DNA of 64,000 nt from an uncultured Eggerthella sp. (GCA_900553605.1 USDX01000008.1:9764-73763); one strand, 5' to 3'. Positions 8,701-16,807 are shown, counted from the stretch's first letter. Program-made: numbers and translations. The notes: generated from the letters alone by a model not told the origin.

Positions 8701-9211
8701 GCTCTTCGACGCCTTCGTTGAAAACGAGCTTCTCAAGGTTCCCGCTGTTCTGAAGCGACAAGTCGAAGTTTTTAACGGAGCCGGGGATCGTGAGCTCTTT
8801 GATTTTCGCGAACTTGCGGAAGTAGTTTCCGCCCAGGTCCTGGATGGTGTCGGGCAGGTTCAGCTGCTCGACGTTGTCGCCTTTTGTTCCATAGCGGAAT
8901 TCCACCGCGGTCACCGTGTACGCTTTCCCGTCCTTTTCAATGACGGAAGGCACATTGACGGTTGCCACGCTGTCGTCAGCGGAAATGCTTTGAATCTCGA
9001 CTGTGCCGTTCGACAAGAAATCACAGGTATAGGTGATGCCTTCTTGAGTGATTTCGACGTCTTCTGCATCGTAGTCCTCTGCGTACGCTACGCCAACAAG
9101 AGGGCTTCCTGCTCCGTGCGAAATCAATCCAACAGGGAAAATGCTCATTGCAAGAAACAGCGAGAGAAAAACCGCTCCAGTTCTTCGAACCCTGCTTAGA
9201 ACCCTCTCCAT
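5705..9211 (-). CDS. BspA-like LRR surface protein with sortase anchor (LARTG)
   Basis: A 1168-residue secreted protein. The start at 9211 is chosen because AAAGGAGG lies nine bases upstream; an open frame runs 26 codons further without such a site. A signal peptide ends near residue 44 (VAYA/ED). Residues about 85-465 are repeats of the LRR_5/BspA type (motifs such as SAFQDCENLSSVPDL and IPSGTFNGCTSLASV). About 480-970 is a right-handed beta-helix-like region with many GGxIxxNTA-type motifs. About 1001-1086 is a CnaB-like domain, followed by a Pro/Thr-rich stalk. The end is LARTG (1129-1133), a hydrophobic segment and a basic tail. LARTG rather than LPxTG matches the LAxTG preference of class E sortases. 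Likely adhesion; ligand unknown. Confidence 0.9.
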   Translation of the reverse strand: MERVLSRVRRTGAVFLSLFLAMSIFPVGLISHGAGSPLVGVAYAEDYDAEDVEITQEGITYTCDFLSNGTVEIQSISADDSVATVNVPSVIEKDGKAYTVTAVEFRYGTKGDNVEQLNLPDTIQDLGGNYFRKFAKIKELTIPGSVKNFDLSLQNSGNLEKLVFNEGVEELSSNMMVYGCSKLKEIDLPSTLKLISQSGAFSGATALESINLPDGLAFAEDIGSVFSDCSALTSIVLPESITKIPSGTFNGCTSLASVTAKGEISAIGNSAFQECKSLTQLALPGQLTSIGYSAFQDCENLSSVPDLSAVTSLGSYAFYNCKNLNCSVDLSSLSEIPDYAFCYSLVTVEKFSSNLKSIGKWSLIWASVEDDLPETLEKIGPYAFYVCHLPETFTIPDSVTSVGDGAFGRTAGVKEITIGSGLTSISSGLFDNSSVKKIVIDNSADDITGAENLPGAGVEIVYLVESIDDAVGDTISNAAGAKTLQEAVNEAPDGVETTISIQKHVKLGSTLSIPAGKNIKITCDEPYTILATSGMRGNLVDVAEGATLELAGKMELRGRYNTGSIINSAGELVLSDSATVFDGTVSSTTSGAVKLSGPAASLTMNGGVIEKCTVDEVYCGTVFAANGAHVALQGGSIRGNRVASADGDGNYLSSAGIMLLGNAHLEMNSGNIADNNGYQGSAVMMYAPDSAQDARATFLMAGGEIQNNASSKLGKRTPSGAVHVEGNAAFTMTGGAISGNSAAGDGKGGGVCVVDPGIQGSGEPMNTAFTMKAADGASARSAATAGTISGNTASAGGGIYSYSDSVVLSAGTIEGNTAWNMGGGIYSEGNNDHYSTLHIQNACVTQNTASKQGGGMWFCPTGDAKVYVQDGGLIAKNTAEGAGDDVVFTGLEGDPFTLTLANRAPGGGKVLWYRDGGLFPPAGMAATINPEVPRFVEGGNNGDPLTFQEARANVALKSVLTEDAFALGAAQTTLTISNNQAALGGGIGANGGIVIGKDEKRQIPVEKIWDHGTNPESSRPAAVTVNLKNGETVIDSMTLTADCDWKSVFTELPVGGSYSVEEAAVPQYTTEVSGDANDGFVIKNTFVPADPEPGTPTNPNPGTPSSPEPGTSEGDQGSAGNSNENGSQLARTGDSANVYLWLALAAVSALAICGACALSRKTHRAAKK

Positions 9212-9575
9212 GCCCTTGTTTCCTCCTTTTTTGTTCTTATTGCCGTGTGACGCCATTCCTTTCGGGCGCCGTAGATATAAAAAATACAATTTTAATGGAT
9301 AAAGAAAAGGAAATTGGTAATAAAGTCCCTATCATTTATGGGGCACCCGAAAAAGCGACGAAGCTTGATTTGCCATAATTGCGCACGAATCAGCCTTAGG
9401 CGGTATGACGCGGCACGCAGCGGCAGCACTCGGATTGGATTAGTTACTGAGCGGGAATAATGCTCGTTTAGTGCAATGTGCTGTTCAATATCCTGCGGTG
9501 CCACTTATTGTTGTGGGCATTGTTATTTCGACTCCTGAATGTTGCAATAGTTGGGAAATAGCCAACAATTGGCGC
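9212..9575. other. A+T-richer intergenic region upstream of the surface-protein gene
   Basis: About 360 bases with no convincing gene. It is visibly richer in A+T than its surroundings between 9280 and 9380 and should contain the surface-protein promoter on the minus strand. A short perfect dyad GCCAACAATTGGC (9561-9573) sits at the right edge, directly before the AbiEi-like remnant. Confidence 0.5.
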
Positions 9576-9746
9576 ATGAAGAGCAGAGACCGCATATCGT
9601 CGATCATTGAACATGCCGAATCCGAGGGCGTGTTCACCACCGCCCAAGCTGCCCGACTCGATATTCTCCGCGACGCGCTGAGCGACGTTGCGAGTTCGAA
9701 TAGCGAATTCGACTGCGCCAGGCTGCAGAAAATGCTCGTTGGGTAA
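9576..9746 (+). pseudogene. Truncated AbiEi-like antitoxin N-terminal domain
   Basis: The 56-residue frame starts at ATG 9576. It contains RDRISSIIEHAESEGVFTTA followed by QAARLDILRDALSDV, which reads like the winged-helix N-terminus of AbiEi-family type IV antitoxins (family pattern: VxTTAQAxxxGIxRxxLSxL). In intact members this is followed by a GxYRL segment and a C-terminal domain; here the frame diverges after VASS and stops. No AbiEii-type nucleotidyltransferase toxin is adjacent. I read it as a decayed toxin-antitoxin remnant. The dyad at 9561-9573 may be its former operator. Confidence 0.55.
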
Positions 9747-9781
9747 TATGGCGAGGCAAAGGGTAGCTCTATTTCAAATCG

Positions 9782-10720
9782 CTACCGCTCCACCTGCTCC
9801 CCTGAAAAGTTCAGCCCCTGCGTAAGCTCGCGGGCCTGTTCCATGGTGAAGTTGCCGGAAACAATTTGGGGAATGTATTCGGTTGCCTGCTCAAGCGCCT
9901 GGTTGAACAGGTCCTGGAAGCTGGCGGTGCTCACCGTTTTTGTAAAGGGATTGATCCATGCAGCACGCTGATGGTTGTCGAATTCACTGGCAGTCAGTTC
10001 GACAGCACGATGGCTCATGGCCTGCACGAACGAATGCTTGCGGAACTTGCGCTCGATATTACCCAGCGCGGTGCGCTTAATGCCGCGCGGCGAATGGAAC
10101 ACATGTTGGATGCGGCGGAACCCCAAAACGCTTTTCGTGAACAAATCGGGGCTTACCTCTTTGCCGTAAGCATCGTGCACCGCCATGCTAACCAGGTAGG
10201 AAATGATGGCAAGCGTTTGCCTATCGGCTTTCAGGATTTCCTTGTGCGGGTTGAATGAGGCAACGGTTTTGCCTTCGCAGGTCCAGAGCACCATTTCATC
10301 CAAATCGCTTTCGATGATGGCGTGCACTTCCGACCCATCTTTGTCGCTCAACCCATCGATGCCAGCATCGCACAGAGCATACTGCTGCGCGTACACCAGA
10401 GGATGCTCGGCTCGGTCGAGCAAGTAATGGCAAAGAAAGCCTGCGATATAGGCCTTCGCCAAAGGGTGAGCGGCTTCCGGCAGGTACACCAGGCTCTGAG
10501 CGAGCGAAAACAGCAACGCGCTGGGATCGGCGTGGTGCATCAGGTTTCCCAGCTTGTGGTATTTGGCGGTAGTGGGGTTGGCTACACAGTAAAACAGCGG
10601 GTCAGGCCCCTGGTTTCCCAGCAAAAAGGCATTGCGTTCGCGTTCGTTGGAAACAACGCCAGCGGCCGCTTTAGCAAGAGCTTTGCGACCGAATTGGTCG
10701 TGAGTGATAATTGCTGGCAT
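9782..10720 (-). CDS. Zinc-dependent phospholipase C family protein
   Basis: A 312-residue protein. The ATG at 10720 is preferred over the GTG two codons earlier because AAGGGG lies just upstream. It has the N-terminal MPAIITHDQFGRKAL start of the family, an NQGPDPLFY segment, LMHHADP, and the helix GFLCHYLLDRAEHPLVY with spaced His and Asp residues suited to zinc binding. No signal peptide is seen, so it is probably cytoplasmic. Most coriobacterial and clostridial members are uncharacterised despite the name, so true phospholipase activity is uncertain. Transcribed alone. Confidence 0.82.
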   Translation of the reverse strand: MPAIITHDQFGRKALAKAAAGVVSNERERNAFLLGNQGPDPLFYCVANPTTAKYHKLGNLMHHADPSALLFSLAQSLVYLPEAAHPLAKAYIAGFLCHYLLDRAEHPLVYAQQYALCDAGIDGLSDKDGSEVHAIIESDLDEMVLWTCEGKTVASFNPHKEILKADRQTLAIISYLVSMAVHDAYGKEVSPDLFTKSVLGFRRIQHVFHSPRGIKRTALGNIERKFRKHSFVQAMSHRAVELTASEFDNHQRAAWINPFTKTVSTASFQDLFNQALEQATEYIPQIVSGNFTMEQARELTQGLNFSGEQVER

Positions 10721-10840
10721 ATACACCCCTTCGTTTCTTTACGGATATTTTAGATATCCCATATATATGCACCGTATACTGGTGTGCGTTTTATGATGCG
10801 TCCAAACGGGCGTGTGTTCAAGGACGAAAGGGTAACGATT

Positions 10841-12073
10841 ATGGCGTTTGGGCTCACTAAAAAAGAGCTGAGCTGGGTTCTTTACGATGTGGGCAATTCG
10901 GCCTTCGTCATGCTTTCCACTGCGCTGATTCCCGTGTATTTCGCCTCCATCGCCGACCCTGGTTCTTCGGTGGTGGTTGCTTGGGGCTATGCCGAAACGG
11001 TTGCCTCGTTGGTTCTTGCCCTGCTCATGCCTGTGTTGGGCAGCCTTGCCGACTTGGCAGGCAACAAGAAGAAGTTTTTGGTTGGTTTTGCGGGCACTGG
11101 CGCGGTTGCCTGTGCTGCATTGGGCATCCCCGAGCATGCGCTTGCTTTTTTGGTCGTATATGTAATTGCCGCCATTATGCTGAATGGCTCAATGGTGTTC
11201 TACGATGCCTTCCTGGTGGATGCCACTACCGAAGAGCGCTACGACAAGGTTTCTTCCCACGGTTACGCTTGGGGTTACATCGGCTCGTGCATCCCGTTCA
11301 TAGCATGCTTGGCGGTGGTTCTGGGAGGATCGAGCTTCGGCATCGATGCGAAGCTCGGCATGAAGATCGCGTTCATCATCACCGCCGCATGGTGGGTGGT
11401 CTTTACGGTGCCCGTTGCCAAGAACGTGAAGCAGTTGCACGGCAAAAAGCGCTCCGACCATGTGCTGCGCACCACTATTTCCGGCTTGAAGGGAACGGTG
11501 AAGAGCATCGTGAAGGACAAGCGTCTGCTGTTCTTCATGCTGGCGTTTTTCTTCTACATCGACGGCGTGCATACGGTAATCAAGATGTCCACCAGTTACG
11601 GCACCGACTTGGGCATCGACTCGACGCAGCTGGTGTTGGCGCTGCTGGTAACCCAGTTTGTGGCGTTTCCTTCCGCAATCGCTTATGGCAACCTGGCGAA
11701 ACGCTTTGGAACCAAACGCATGCTGAAGGTGGGCGTACTTGCGTACTTCTTTATTGTGCTGTTCGCGGCGTTCTTCTTGAAGAGCGCGGTGGAATTCTGG
11801 ATCCTGGCAATTTGCGTTGGCCTGTTCCAGGGTGGTATCCAGGCGCTTTCGCGTTCAGAGTATGGCAAGCTCATTCCGAAGGAGCGCGCCAACGAGTACT
11901 ACGGGTTCTTCGACATTTTCGGCAAGTATGCTGCCGTTATGGGTACCTTCTTGGTAAGCGCCTTTACCCAACTTACAGGAAGCTCTTCGCTGGGCGTGCT
12001 TTCCATCGCCCTGCTGTTCATTGTTGGATTCCTGTTCCTGCGCGCTATGCCGGCCATGCTGGGGGATAGCTAG
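10841..12073 (+). CDS. MFS transporter, UMF1/Atg22-like family
   Basis: A 410-residue integral membrane protein. The start at 10841 follows GAAAGGG; a longer frame from 10784 would add a hydrophilic leader that does not look native. The N-terminus KKELSWVLYDVGNSAFVM is diagnostic of the UMF1 group related to Atg22. About 12 hydrophobic segments are visible, and LGSLADLAGNKKKF matches the loop 2-3 MFS motif. Bacterial substrates are not established; amino-acid or drug export has been suggested for relatives. It converges with the small minus-strand gene at 12102. Confidence 0.85.
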   Translation: MAFGLTKKELSWVLYDVGNSAFVMLSTALIPVYFASIADPGSSVVVAWGYAETVASLVLALLMPVLGSLADLAGNKKKFLVGFAGTGAVACAALGIPEHALAFLVVYVIAAIMLNGSMVFYDAFLVDATTEERYDKVSSHGYAWGYIGSCIPFIACLAVVLGGSSFGIDAKLGMKIAFIITAAWWVVFTVPVAKNVKQLHGKKRSDHVLRTTISGLKGTVKSIVKDKRLLFFMLAFFFYIDGVHTVIKMSTSYGTDLGIDSTQLVLALLVTQFVAFPSAIAYGNLAKRFGTKRMLKVGVLAYFFIVLFAAFFLKSAVEFWILAICVGLFQGGIQALSRSEYGKLIPKERANEYYGFFDIFGKYAAVMGTFLVSAFTQLTGSSSLGVLSIALLFIVGFLFLRAMPAMLGDS

Positions 12074-12101
12074 AAAACCTTTCGGCGTCGGACCGGGGGC
12101 G

Positions 12102-12281
12102 CTATTCCTCGTCGAAAAACTCCGTATCGGTATCCTTCTCCCCGCGATCTTTGAAGGTTTTGCGTGTGCGGTATTCCAAAATTGCCGCAATGATGGTGGT
12201 AAGAACCAGGCATGCCACAATAAGGCAGCCGATGCCTTCGATGGTTTCAAACAGGAAATGATAGAGCTCGGCGAAGTCCAT
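12102..12281 (-). CDS. Small single-span membrane protein (59 residues)
   Basis: This gene is below the usual size cut-off but looks real. AGAGG lies five bases before the ATG at 12281. The product begins MDFAELYHFLFETIEGIGC, has one hydrophobic helix (about residues 17-34), then a basic stretch (YRTRKTFKDR) and a strongly acidic end (DTDTEFFDEE). It lies between the convergent UMF1 carrier and the divergent serS. Function unknown; the topology suggests a membrane peptide with a cytoplasmic charged tail. Confidence 0.72.
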   Translation of the reverse strand: MDFAELYHFLFETIEGIGCLIVACLVLTTIIAAILEYRTRKTFKDRGEKDTDTEFFDEE

Positions 12282-12412
12282 GGGTTCCTCTCACGGATTT
12301 GTTCATTGCGCGAACGGGTAAGCCGCCTGCGCGTGCTAGGTGAATAAGAGTATACTAGCGCTACTGTTTTCAAACGGAAACATACCGTATAAAGCACGTC
12401 GAAAGGGCAGTC

Positions 12413-13696
12413 ATGCTAGACATTCGGTTCGTCCGCGAACATCTTGATGAAGTCGCTACTGCGATGCAGAATCGCAATCATACGTGGGATTCTGCGCGCT
12501 TCCAGGAATTGGACGAGTCACGTCGTGCTTCAATTGCTAAGGAAGAAGAGCTTCAGGCAAAGCGAAATGCTATCTCCAAGTCCATCGGCAAGTTGATGGG
12601 TGAAGGCAAGAAGGAAGAAGCCGAGGCTGCTAAGGCTGAGGTTTCCGAGCTCAAGAACCAGATCGCTCAGTTCAGCGCCGAGCGCGCTGCAGCTGACGAA
12701 GGCCTGCGCGATATGCTCATGTCCACGCCGAACATGCCGGCTGATTCCACCCCGGTTGGCAAAGACGAAAACGACAACCCTGAGGTTCGTCGCTGGGGCA
12801 CCCCGCGTAACTTCGAGGCTGAAGGCTTCGAAATGAAGCCTCATTGGGACTTGGGCGCAGAGCTCGGCATCATCGACGCCGAGCGTGCCGTAAAGCTCGC
12901 AGGTAGCCGTTTTGTGCTGCTGGGCGGCTTGGGCGCTCGTCTTGAGCGTGCGCTCATCAACTTCATGGCCGACACGCACACCTCCCGTGGTTACAAGGAA
13001 TGGTGGTGCCCGGCTATGGCCAATGCCACCACGCTTACTGGTACCGGCCAGCTTCCTAAGTTCGAAGACGACCTGTTCAAAACCCGCGAAGGTATGTACC
13101 TCATTCCTACGGCAGAGGTGCAGCTCACCAATATCCATTCTGGCGAAGTGCTTGAGGCAAGCGAATTGCCCCTGAAGTACTGCGCCTTCACGCCTTGCTT
13201 CCGTGAAGAGGCTGGTTCTGCTGGACGCGACACCCGCGGCCTTATCCGCGTGCACCAGTTCGACAAGGTGGAAATGGTTAAGTACGCAAAGCCCGAAGAA
13301 AGCTACGACGATCTGGAGTCCATGGTTGCTGATGCCGAGAACATTCTGCAGCTTTTGGGCTTGCCTTATCGCGTAATCAGCCTTTGCACGGGCGATATCG
13401 GATTCTCCGCAGCTAAGACCTACGACCTGGAGGTTTGGCTGCCTTCCTACAACGCCTACAAGGAAATCTCCTCTTGCTCCAACTGCGAGGACTTCCAGGC
13501 GCGTCGCGCCAACATCAAGTATCGCGATCCCGAAAACTTCAAGGGTTCGCGTCTTGTTCACACACTCAACGGCTCTGGCCTGGCGGTTGGCCGCACCATG
13601 GCTGCCGTCATCGAGAACTACCAGCAGGCAGACGGCTCCATCAAGGTGCCCGATGTTCTGGTCCCCTACATGGGCGGTATTGAGGTTATCCGCTAA
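12413..13696 (+). CDS. serS: Serine--tRNA ligase
   Basis: A 427-residue class II aminoacyl-tRNA synthetase that charges tRNA-Ser (and tRNA-Sec, if present) with serine. It starts with MLDIRFVREHLDEVATAMQNR, followed by the long antiparallel coiled-coil arm rich in Lys/Glu/Ala to about residue 105. The catalytic core shows motif 2 (FRxEAGSAGRDTRGLIRVHQF) and motif 3 (NGSGLAVGRTMAAVIENYQ). Length and layout are standard. The ATG has GAAAGGG upstream. A possible -10 box, TATACT, lies at about 12352. Confidence 0.97.
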   Translation: MLDIRFVREHLDEVATAMQNRNHTWDSARFQELDESRRASIAKEEELQAKRNAISKSIGKLMGEGKKEEAEAAKAEVSELKNQIAQFSAERAAADEGLRDMLMSTPNMPADSTPVGKDENDNPEVRRWGTPRNFEAEGFEMKPHWDLGAELGIIDAERAVKLAGSRFVLLGGLGARLERALINFMADTHTSRGYKEWWCPAMANATTLTGTGQLPKFEDDLFKTREGMYLIPTAEVQLTNIHSGEVLEASELPLKYCAFTPCFREEAGSAGRDTRGLIRVHQFDKVEMVKYAKPEESYDDLESMVADAENILQLLGLPYRVISLCTGDIGFSAAKTYDLEVWLPSYNAYKEISSCSNCEDFQARRANIKYRDPENFKGSRLVHTLNGSGLAVGRTMAAVIENYQQADGSIKVPDVLVPYMGGIEVIR

Positions 13697-13712
13697 AGGA
13701 TAGCCTGAAGGC

Positions 13713-14339
13713 ATGGCGGAAAAGAACACAAGCAAGCGCCCTTCAGTGGTGGGGCGCAAGATGAAGGCTTCAAACGCTTCGGTTCCTAGCGCTTCTGCGG
13801 GCAAATCCGAAGGCTTGTTCCAAGATTCTTCGAAGGGCGCGGCGCATCCTATGCCGCGTCCTTCTATTCCCGAGGGCAAGAAGGCCAAGTCTTCCCTGAA
13901 TGTGGAAACCGATTCGGTTTCCGAGAAAACGGGAACGCCTCGCATGAGCGCTAAGGCGAAGAGCCGCAAGCGTCGTCTTTCGCGGCGCTTTATGATAATT
14001 GCCTGTTCCGTTGTTGCGGTGTTGGCGATTGCCACGGGTTTGCTTTCGTGGAATCAGTGGCTGCGCTACGACGATACGGCCGACATTCAGGGAACGTGGG
14101 TTATCGACGGCAGCAGCGCAACCATCACCGTTACCGATTCTGAAATCAAGATGAGCGACGACGTCTCGTATTCGTATTCCCTTGATACATTCAACAAGAC
14201 CATCAGCTTCTCGTTCGGCAAGTACACGGGCTCGGGTTCATATGCGTTTTCGCCTGAGCGCGACACGCTTGTTATCACCGAAGAAAACCCTGATAGCGAA
14301 CAGGGGAAGGCGTCGACCAAATTGGTGAAGCAGCAATGA
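13713..14339 (+). CDS. Hypothetical membrane-anchored protein with extracytoplasmic beta domain
   Basis: A 208-residue protein, 16 bases after serS. The first 90 residues are hydrophilic, Ser/Lys-rich and probably disordered, ending in a basic block (KAKSRKRRLSRR). One transmembrane helix follows (about 94-112). The outer domain reads DIQGTWVIDGSSATITVTDS and ends ERDTLVITEENP. It resembles the small lipocalin-like 'GTW' domains (DUF4923/DUF5640 type) found on Gram-positive cell surfaces. Function unknown. Its stop overlaps the next start by four bases (ATGA), so the two are translationally coupled. Confidence 0.72.
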   Translation: MAEKNTSKRPSVVGRKMKASNASVPSASAGKSEGLFQDSSKGAAHPMPRPSIPEGKKAKSSLNVETDSVSEKTGTPRMSAKAKSRKRRLSRRFMIIACSVVAVLAIATGLLSWNQWLRYDDTADIQGTWVIDGSSATITVTDSEIKMSDDVSYSYSLDTFNKTISFSFGKYTGSGSYAFSPERDTLVITEENPDSEQGKASTKLVKQQ

Positions 14340-14785
14340 GCTGGTTGGGATCGAACGAAGGGGCGTGCTCTGGGGAGCTGCCCCTTCGTGCTTTACGGGT
14401 GCGTGTGCGCCCCGATAGGGTGGAGGTTGAAGTGGCGGTGGCAGCCGGGCGCTATGCGCAAACAGACTCCGACCTGATAGTGGAGTGCTTGGGCCGTGTG
14501 CCAACGCTTGGGCAGCACGCGTGTCGTAATAGCGTAGGCCCGGTATTTGCTTCAGTGATGAGGAACACCTCTACTCCGCATCTTCTTGAGCATTTGATCA
14601 TCGATGCCCAAACTCGAGCCGCAAAAGACCCCAATAGGGTCTTTACGGGCACCACGCAATGGAGCGCGGGGGATGATCTTGTGGCGCATGTTGCTTTTTC
14701 CTATGAGGACGATTTGGTGGCGCTCAATGTGCTCAATCGATCACTCGCATTCTTAAATGGCGTGCTTATCCGCCAACGTGGCTGA
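14336..14785 (+). CDS. Protein resembling the N-terminal domain of cyanophycin synthetase
   Basis: A 149-residue protein coupled to the preceding gene. The second half reads TPHLLEHLIIDAQTRAA, then FTGTTQWSA, then AHVAFSYEDDLVALNVLNRS. This follows the pattern of the CphA N-terminal (non-catalytic) domain: HxxEHxALELQ, GxTxxT, then VVFEYEDExVAxxA. No ATP-grasp or Mur-ligase domain is attached, but a separate ATP-grasp gene lies 255 bases downstream. This is a pattern match by eye, not a profile search, and the function is unknown. Confidence 0.55.
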   Translation: MSWLGSNEGACSGELPLRALRVRVRPDRVEVEVAVAAGRYAQTDSDLIVECLGRVPTLGQHACRNSVGPVFASVMRNTSTPHLLEHLIIDAQTRAAKDPNRVFTGTTQWSAGDDLVAHVAFSYEDDLVALNVLNRSLAFLNGVLIRQRG

Positions 14786-15040
14786 TATTGGCCCCATTTC
14801 TCCTTTAAGATAATAAAGTGAAGCGCATGTTGGAGCTGATGGCTGGGGCATCTGCGAATGTTCTGTCCGCACGCTCTTTGCTGCTGTGACTCCGGTTCCG
14901 GAAGCTTTATGCGCTTCGTTTCTTGCTCCATTGGCGAAGGCTCGTTTTTCCTGTTGGGCAAGAAGATACATCGAAGTTCGCATCGCGCCTATGGGGCCTG
15001 CTGCTGGTGGGTTTCCAATCGGCCTGTTGAAAGGACGAAA

Positions 15041-16018
15041 ATGAAAATCGCGGTACTTATGGGAGGCTCTTCTGCTGAGCGAGACGCCTCATTGGAAAAT
15101 GGCAAGCGTATCATTGCCGCCTTGGAAGAGGCCGAGCATGCTCCCGTTGCCATCGACGTGTCGGAAGACTTGGCGGCAACGCTTCGAGCCGAACGCCCCG
15201 ATGCTTGCATCGTTGCAGTAGCGGGCAAAATGGGCGAAGACGGCACCTTGCAGAGCTTGCTGGATTTCTTGGGCATTCCCTATGTGGGTTCTGGCTCCGA
15301 GGTGTGTCGATCGGTTGCCGACAAAAGCTTGCTTTCTGCCCATATGCAGGCAGCGTGCGATTTCTCCGGCGAGCAAACCGTAGCTTCCTGGCCGCAGGGC
15401 TTCTGCTTTTCGAAGGTTGTGTTTGACGAACTGGGCGCATTTGGCGCCGTCGATCTGTTCGAGGACCGCATTCCCGGCGGTTATCCTTTGGCGGTAAAGC
15501 CCGCATGCGAGGGCCTTGCTTATGGCGTGCACAAGGCAAACGACAAAGAGGAATTGCGCGATGCTCTTCGCGATGCGTTCACTTTTGACGATAAGGTGAT
15601 TGTCCAGCAGTGGGTTGAGGGCGTTGAGCTTTCAGTGTGCATTTTGGGGTCCGGTTGGGACGCTCATGCTCTGCCGCCTGTTGAAATCGTCCCGCGCAAG
15701 GGGCTTTATCTTACCGATGCTCGTCTAGGCAGCGATGCGGTCGATTTTTATGCACCTGTACGCTTGGAGTCGCTTTCCCATGACGAATCGACGGCCCAGG
15801 CTATCCGTTCTGAAATCGAGCGCGCGGCGCTTGAGGTTTACCGCGCGTTTGGCATGGAGAGCTACGGATGCGTCGACCTTATCTGGGACGGCGCCCAAGC
15901 GCAGGTTCTTGAGGTTAACGTAACTCCGAGCCTGGCAGAACGGTCCGTGTTCTCCGCTGCCTGCGAGGCGTCGGGGCTTTCTGTTCCTGCTGTGCTTGAC
16001 AGGCTGATAGAGGAGTAA
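15041..16018 (+). CDS. D-alanine--D-alanine ligase-like ATP-grasp enzyme, divergent
   Basis: A 325-residue protein starting at ATG 15041 after GAAAGGAC. It has the Ddl fold: VLMGGSSAERDAS at residues 6-17 (catalytic-triad Glu at 13), MGEDGTLQSLLDFLGIPY, and the metal-binding end VLEVNVTPSLAER. Two expected features differ. The EGSSxGV loop is EGLAYGV (157-163), so both serines are lost. The YEAKY segment of the omega loop reads YLTDARL, so the Tyr that partners the Ser in Ddl is Leu. The enzyme may be a paralogue using other substrates, or the genome may keep a standard ddl elsewhere. Followed by a weak hairpin at about 16034-16063. Confidence 0.75.
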   Translation: MKIAVLMGGSSAERDASLENGKRIIAALEEAEHAPVAIDVSEDLAATLRAERPDACIVAVAGKMGEDGTLQSLLDFLGIPYVGSGSEVCRSVADKSLLSAHMQAACDFSGEQTVASWPQGFCFSKVVFDELGAFGAVDLFEDRIPGGYPLAVKPACEGLAYGVHKANDKEELRDALRDAFTFDDKVIVQQWVEGVELSVCILGSGWDAHALPPVEIVPRKGLYLTDARLGSDAVDFYAPVRLESLSHDESTAQAIRSEIERAALEVYRAFGMESYGCVDLIWDGAQAQVLEVNVTPSLAERSVFSAACEASGLSVPAVLDRLIEE

Positions 16019-16140
16019 CGGCGTAATCTATATTTCACCTCGGCAACAAGAGTGCCAGGTGAACGGTTCTGCTGCCTGAAGGCTGGCAGCGCCTTTATAA
16101 TGACGGTATTGCAACCAATCTTTTGGGGAAGGTGTTCTAT

Positions 16141-16725
16141 ATGGGCAAGTTCGCAACATTTCTTATCGGTGGCGCTGTTGGCGCTGTAGCAGGCCTGCTT
16201 CTTTCGCCCCGTTCCGGCGCGGAAAACCGTGCGCTTTTGAGTGAAGTCGCAAACGAAAAGTGCGGCACTGTTTCCTGCCCGCCTCAGCTGCAGGAAAAGG
16301 CTGGTCAGTTTGTGGAAGCTGCTGCATCCACCTCCACCAAAGTGATCAATACCGTGGTAGACAACGGCGCTGAGGCTCGCAAGGTTGTTTCCGATCGCGT
16401 TCAGAAGTTCGCTCCTGCGCCGGTTCAGGCGTTCGACACCAATGGCGACGAGCTTCGTCAGAAGATCGATGCTGCTCGCGAGCGTATTGCAACCCAGGTT
16501 GCCAAGAACGCTGAAGCTGCGCGTGATGCTGCGGTAGACAAGGTTCCTGCTGTGCTCGATGCCGCTGCAGTGGCAAAGGAAACCGCAACGGGTGCTGCTC
16601 AGCATGCTGCCGAGGCTGTTCAGGGTGCTGCTGCAACCGCAGCCGATGCTGCCAAGGAAGCTGCCGATACTGCTCAGCATGCAGCTGCCGCAGTGGTCGA
16701 AAAGGTCCGTCCTTCCGACAAGTAG
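16141..16725 (+). CDS. YtxH-domain protein, Ala-rich helical
   Basis: A 194-residue protein whose ATG at 16141 follows GGGGAAGG. Residues 3-24 (KFATFLIGGAVGAVAGLLLS) form the short membrane anchor of the YtxH family, followed by PRSG, the usual family signature. The rest is a long, Ala-rich, charged amphipathic helix region of LEA-like composition. YtxH proteins are linked to general stress in Bacillus, with no biochemical role known. A TATAAT at 16096-16101 is a plausible -10 box. A terminator follows the gene. Confidence 0.8.
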   Translation: MGKFATFLIGGAVGAVAGLLLSPRSGAENRALLSEVANEKCGTVSCPPQLQEKAGQFVEAAASTSTKVINTVVDNGAEARKVVSDRVQKFAPAPVQAFDTNGDELRQKIDAARERIATQVAKNAEAARDAAVDKVPAVLDAAAVAKETATGAAQHAAEAVQGAAATAADAAKEAADTAQHAAAAVVEKVRPSDK

Positions 16726-16807
16726 TACACGGTTCGGTGACGCTTCGTTTGCTGCAAGGATTTGCGATTACTGTAGAACAAGAACATGCGGTCTTTCGGG
16801 ACTGCGG

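Noticed and set aside
14786..15040. Small stable RNA (SRP-like) between the CphA-N-like and Ddl-like genes
   Set aside because: A GGTTCCGGAAGC stretch recalls an SRP loop, but the conserved helix 8 motifs and flanking stems are missing.
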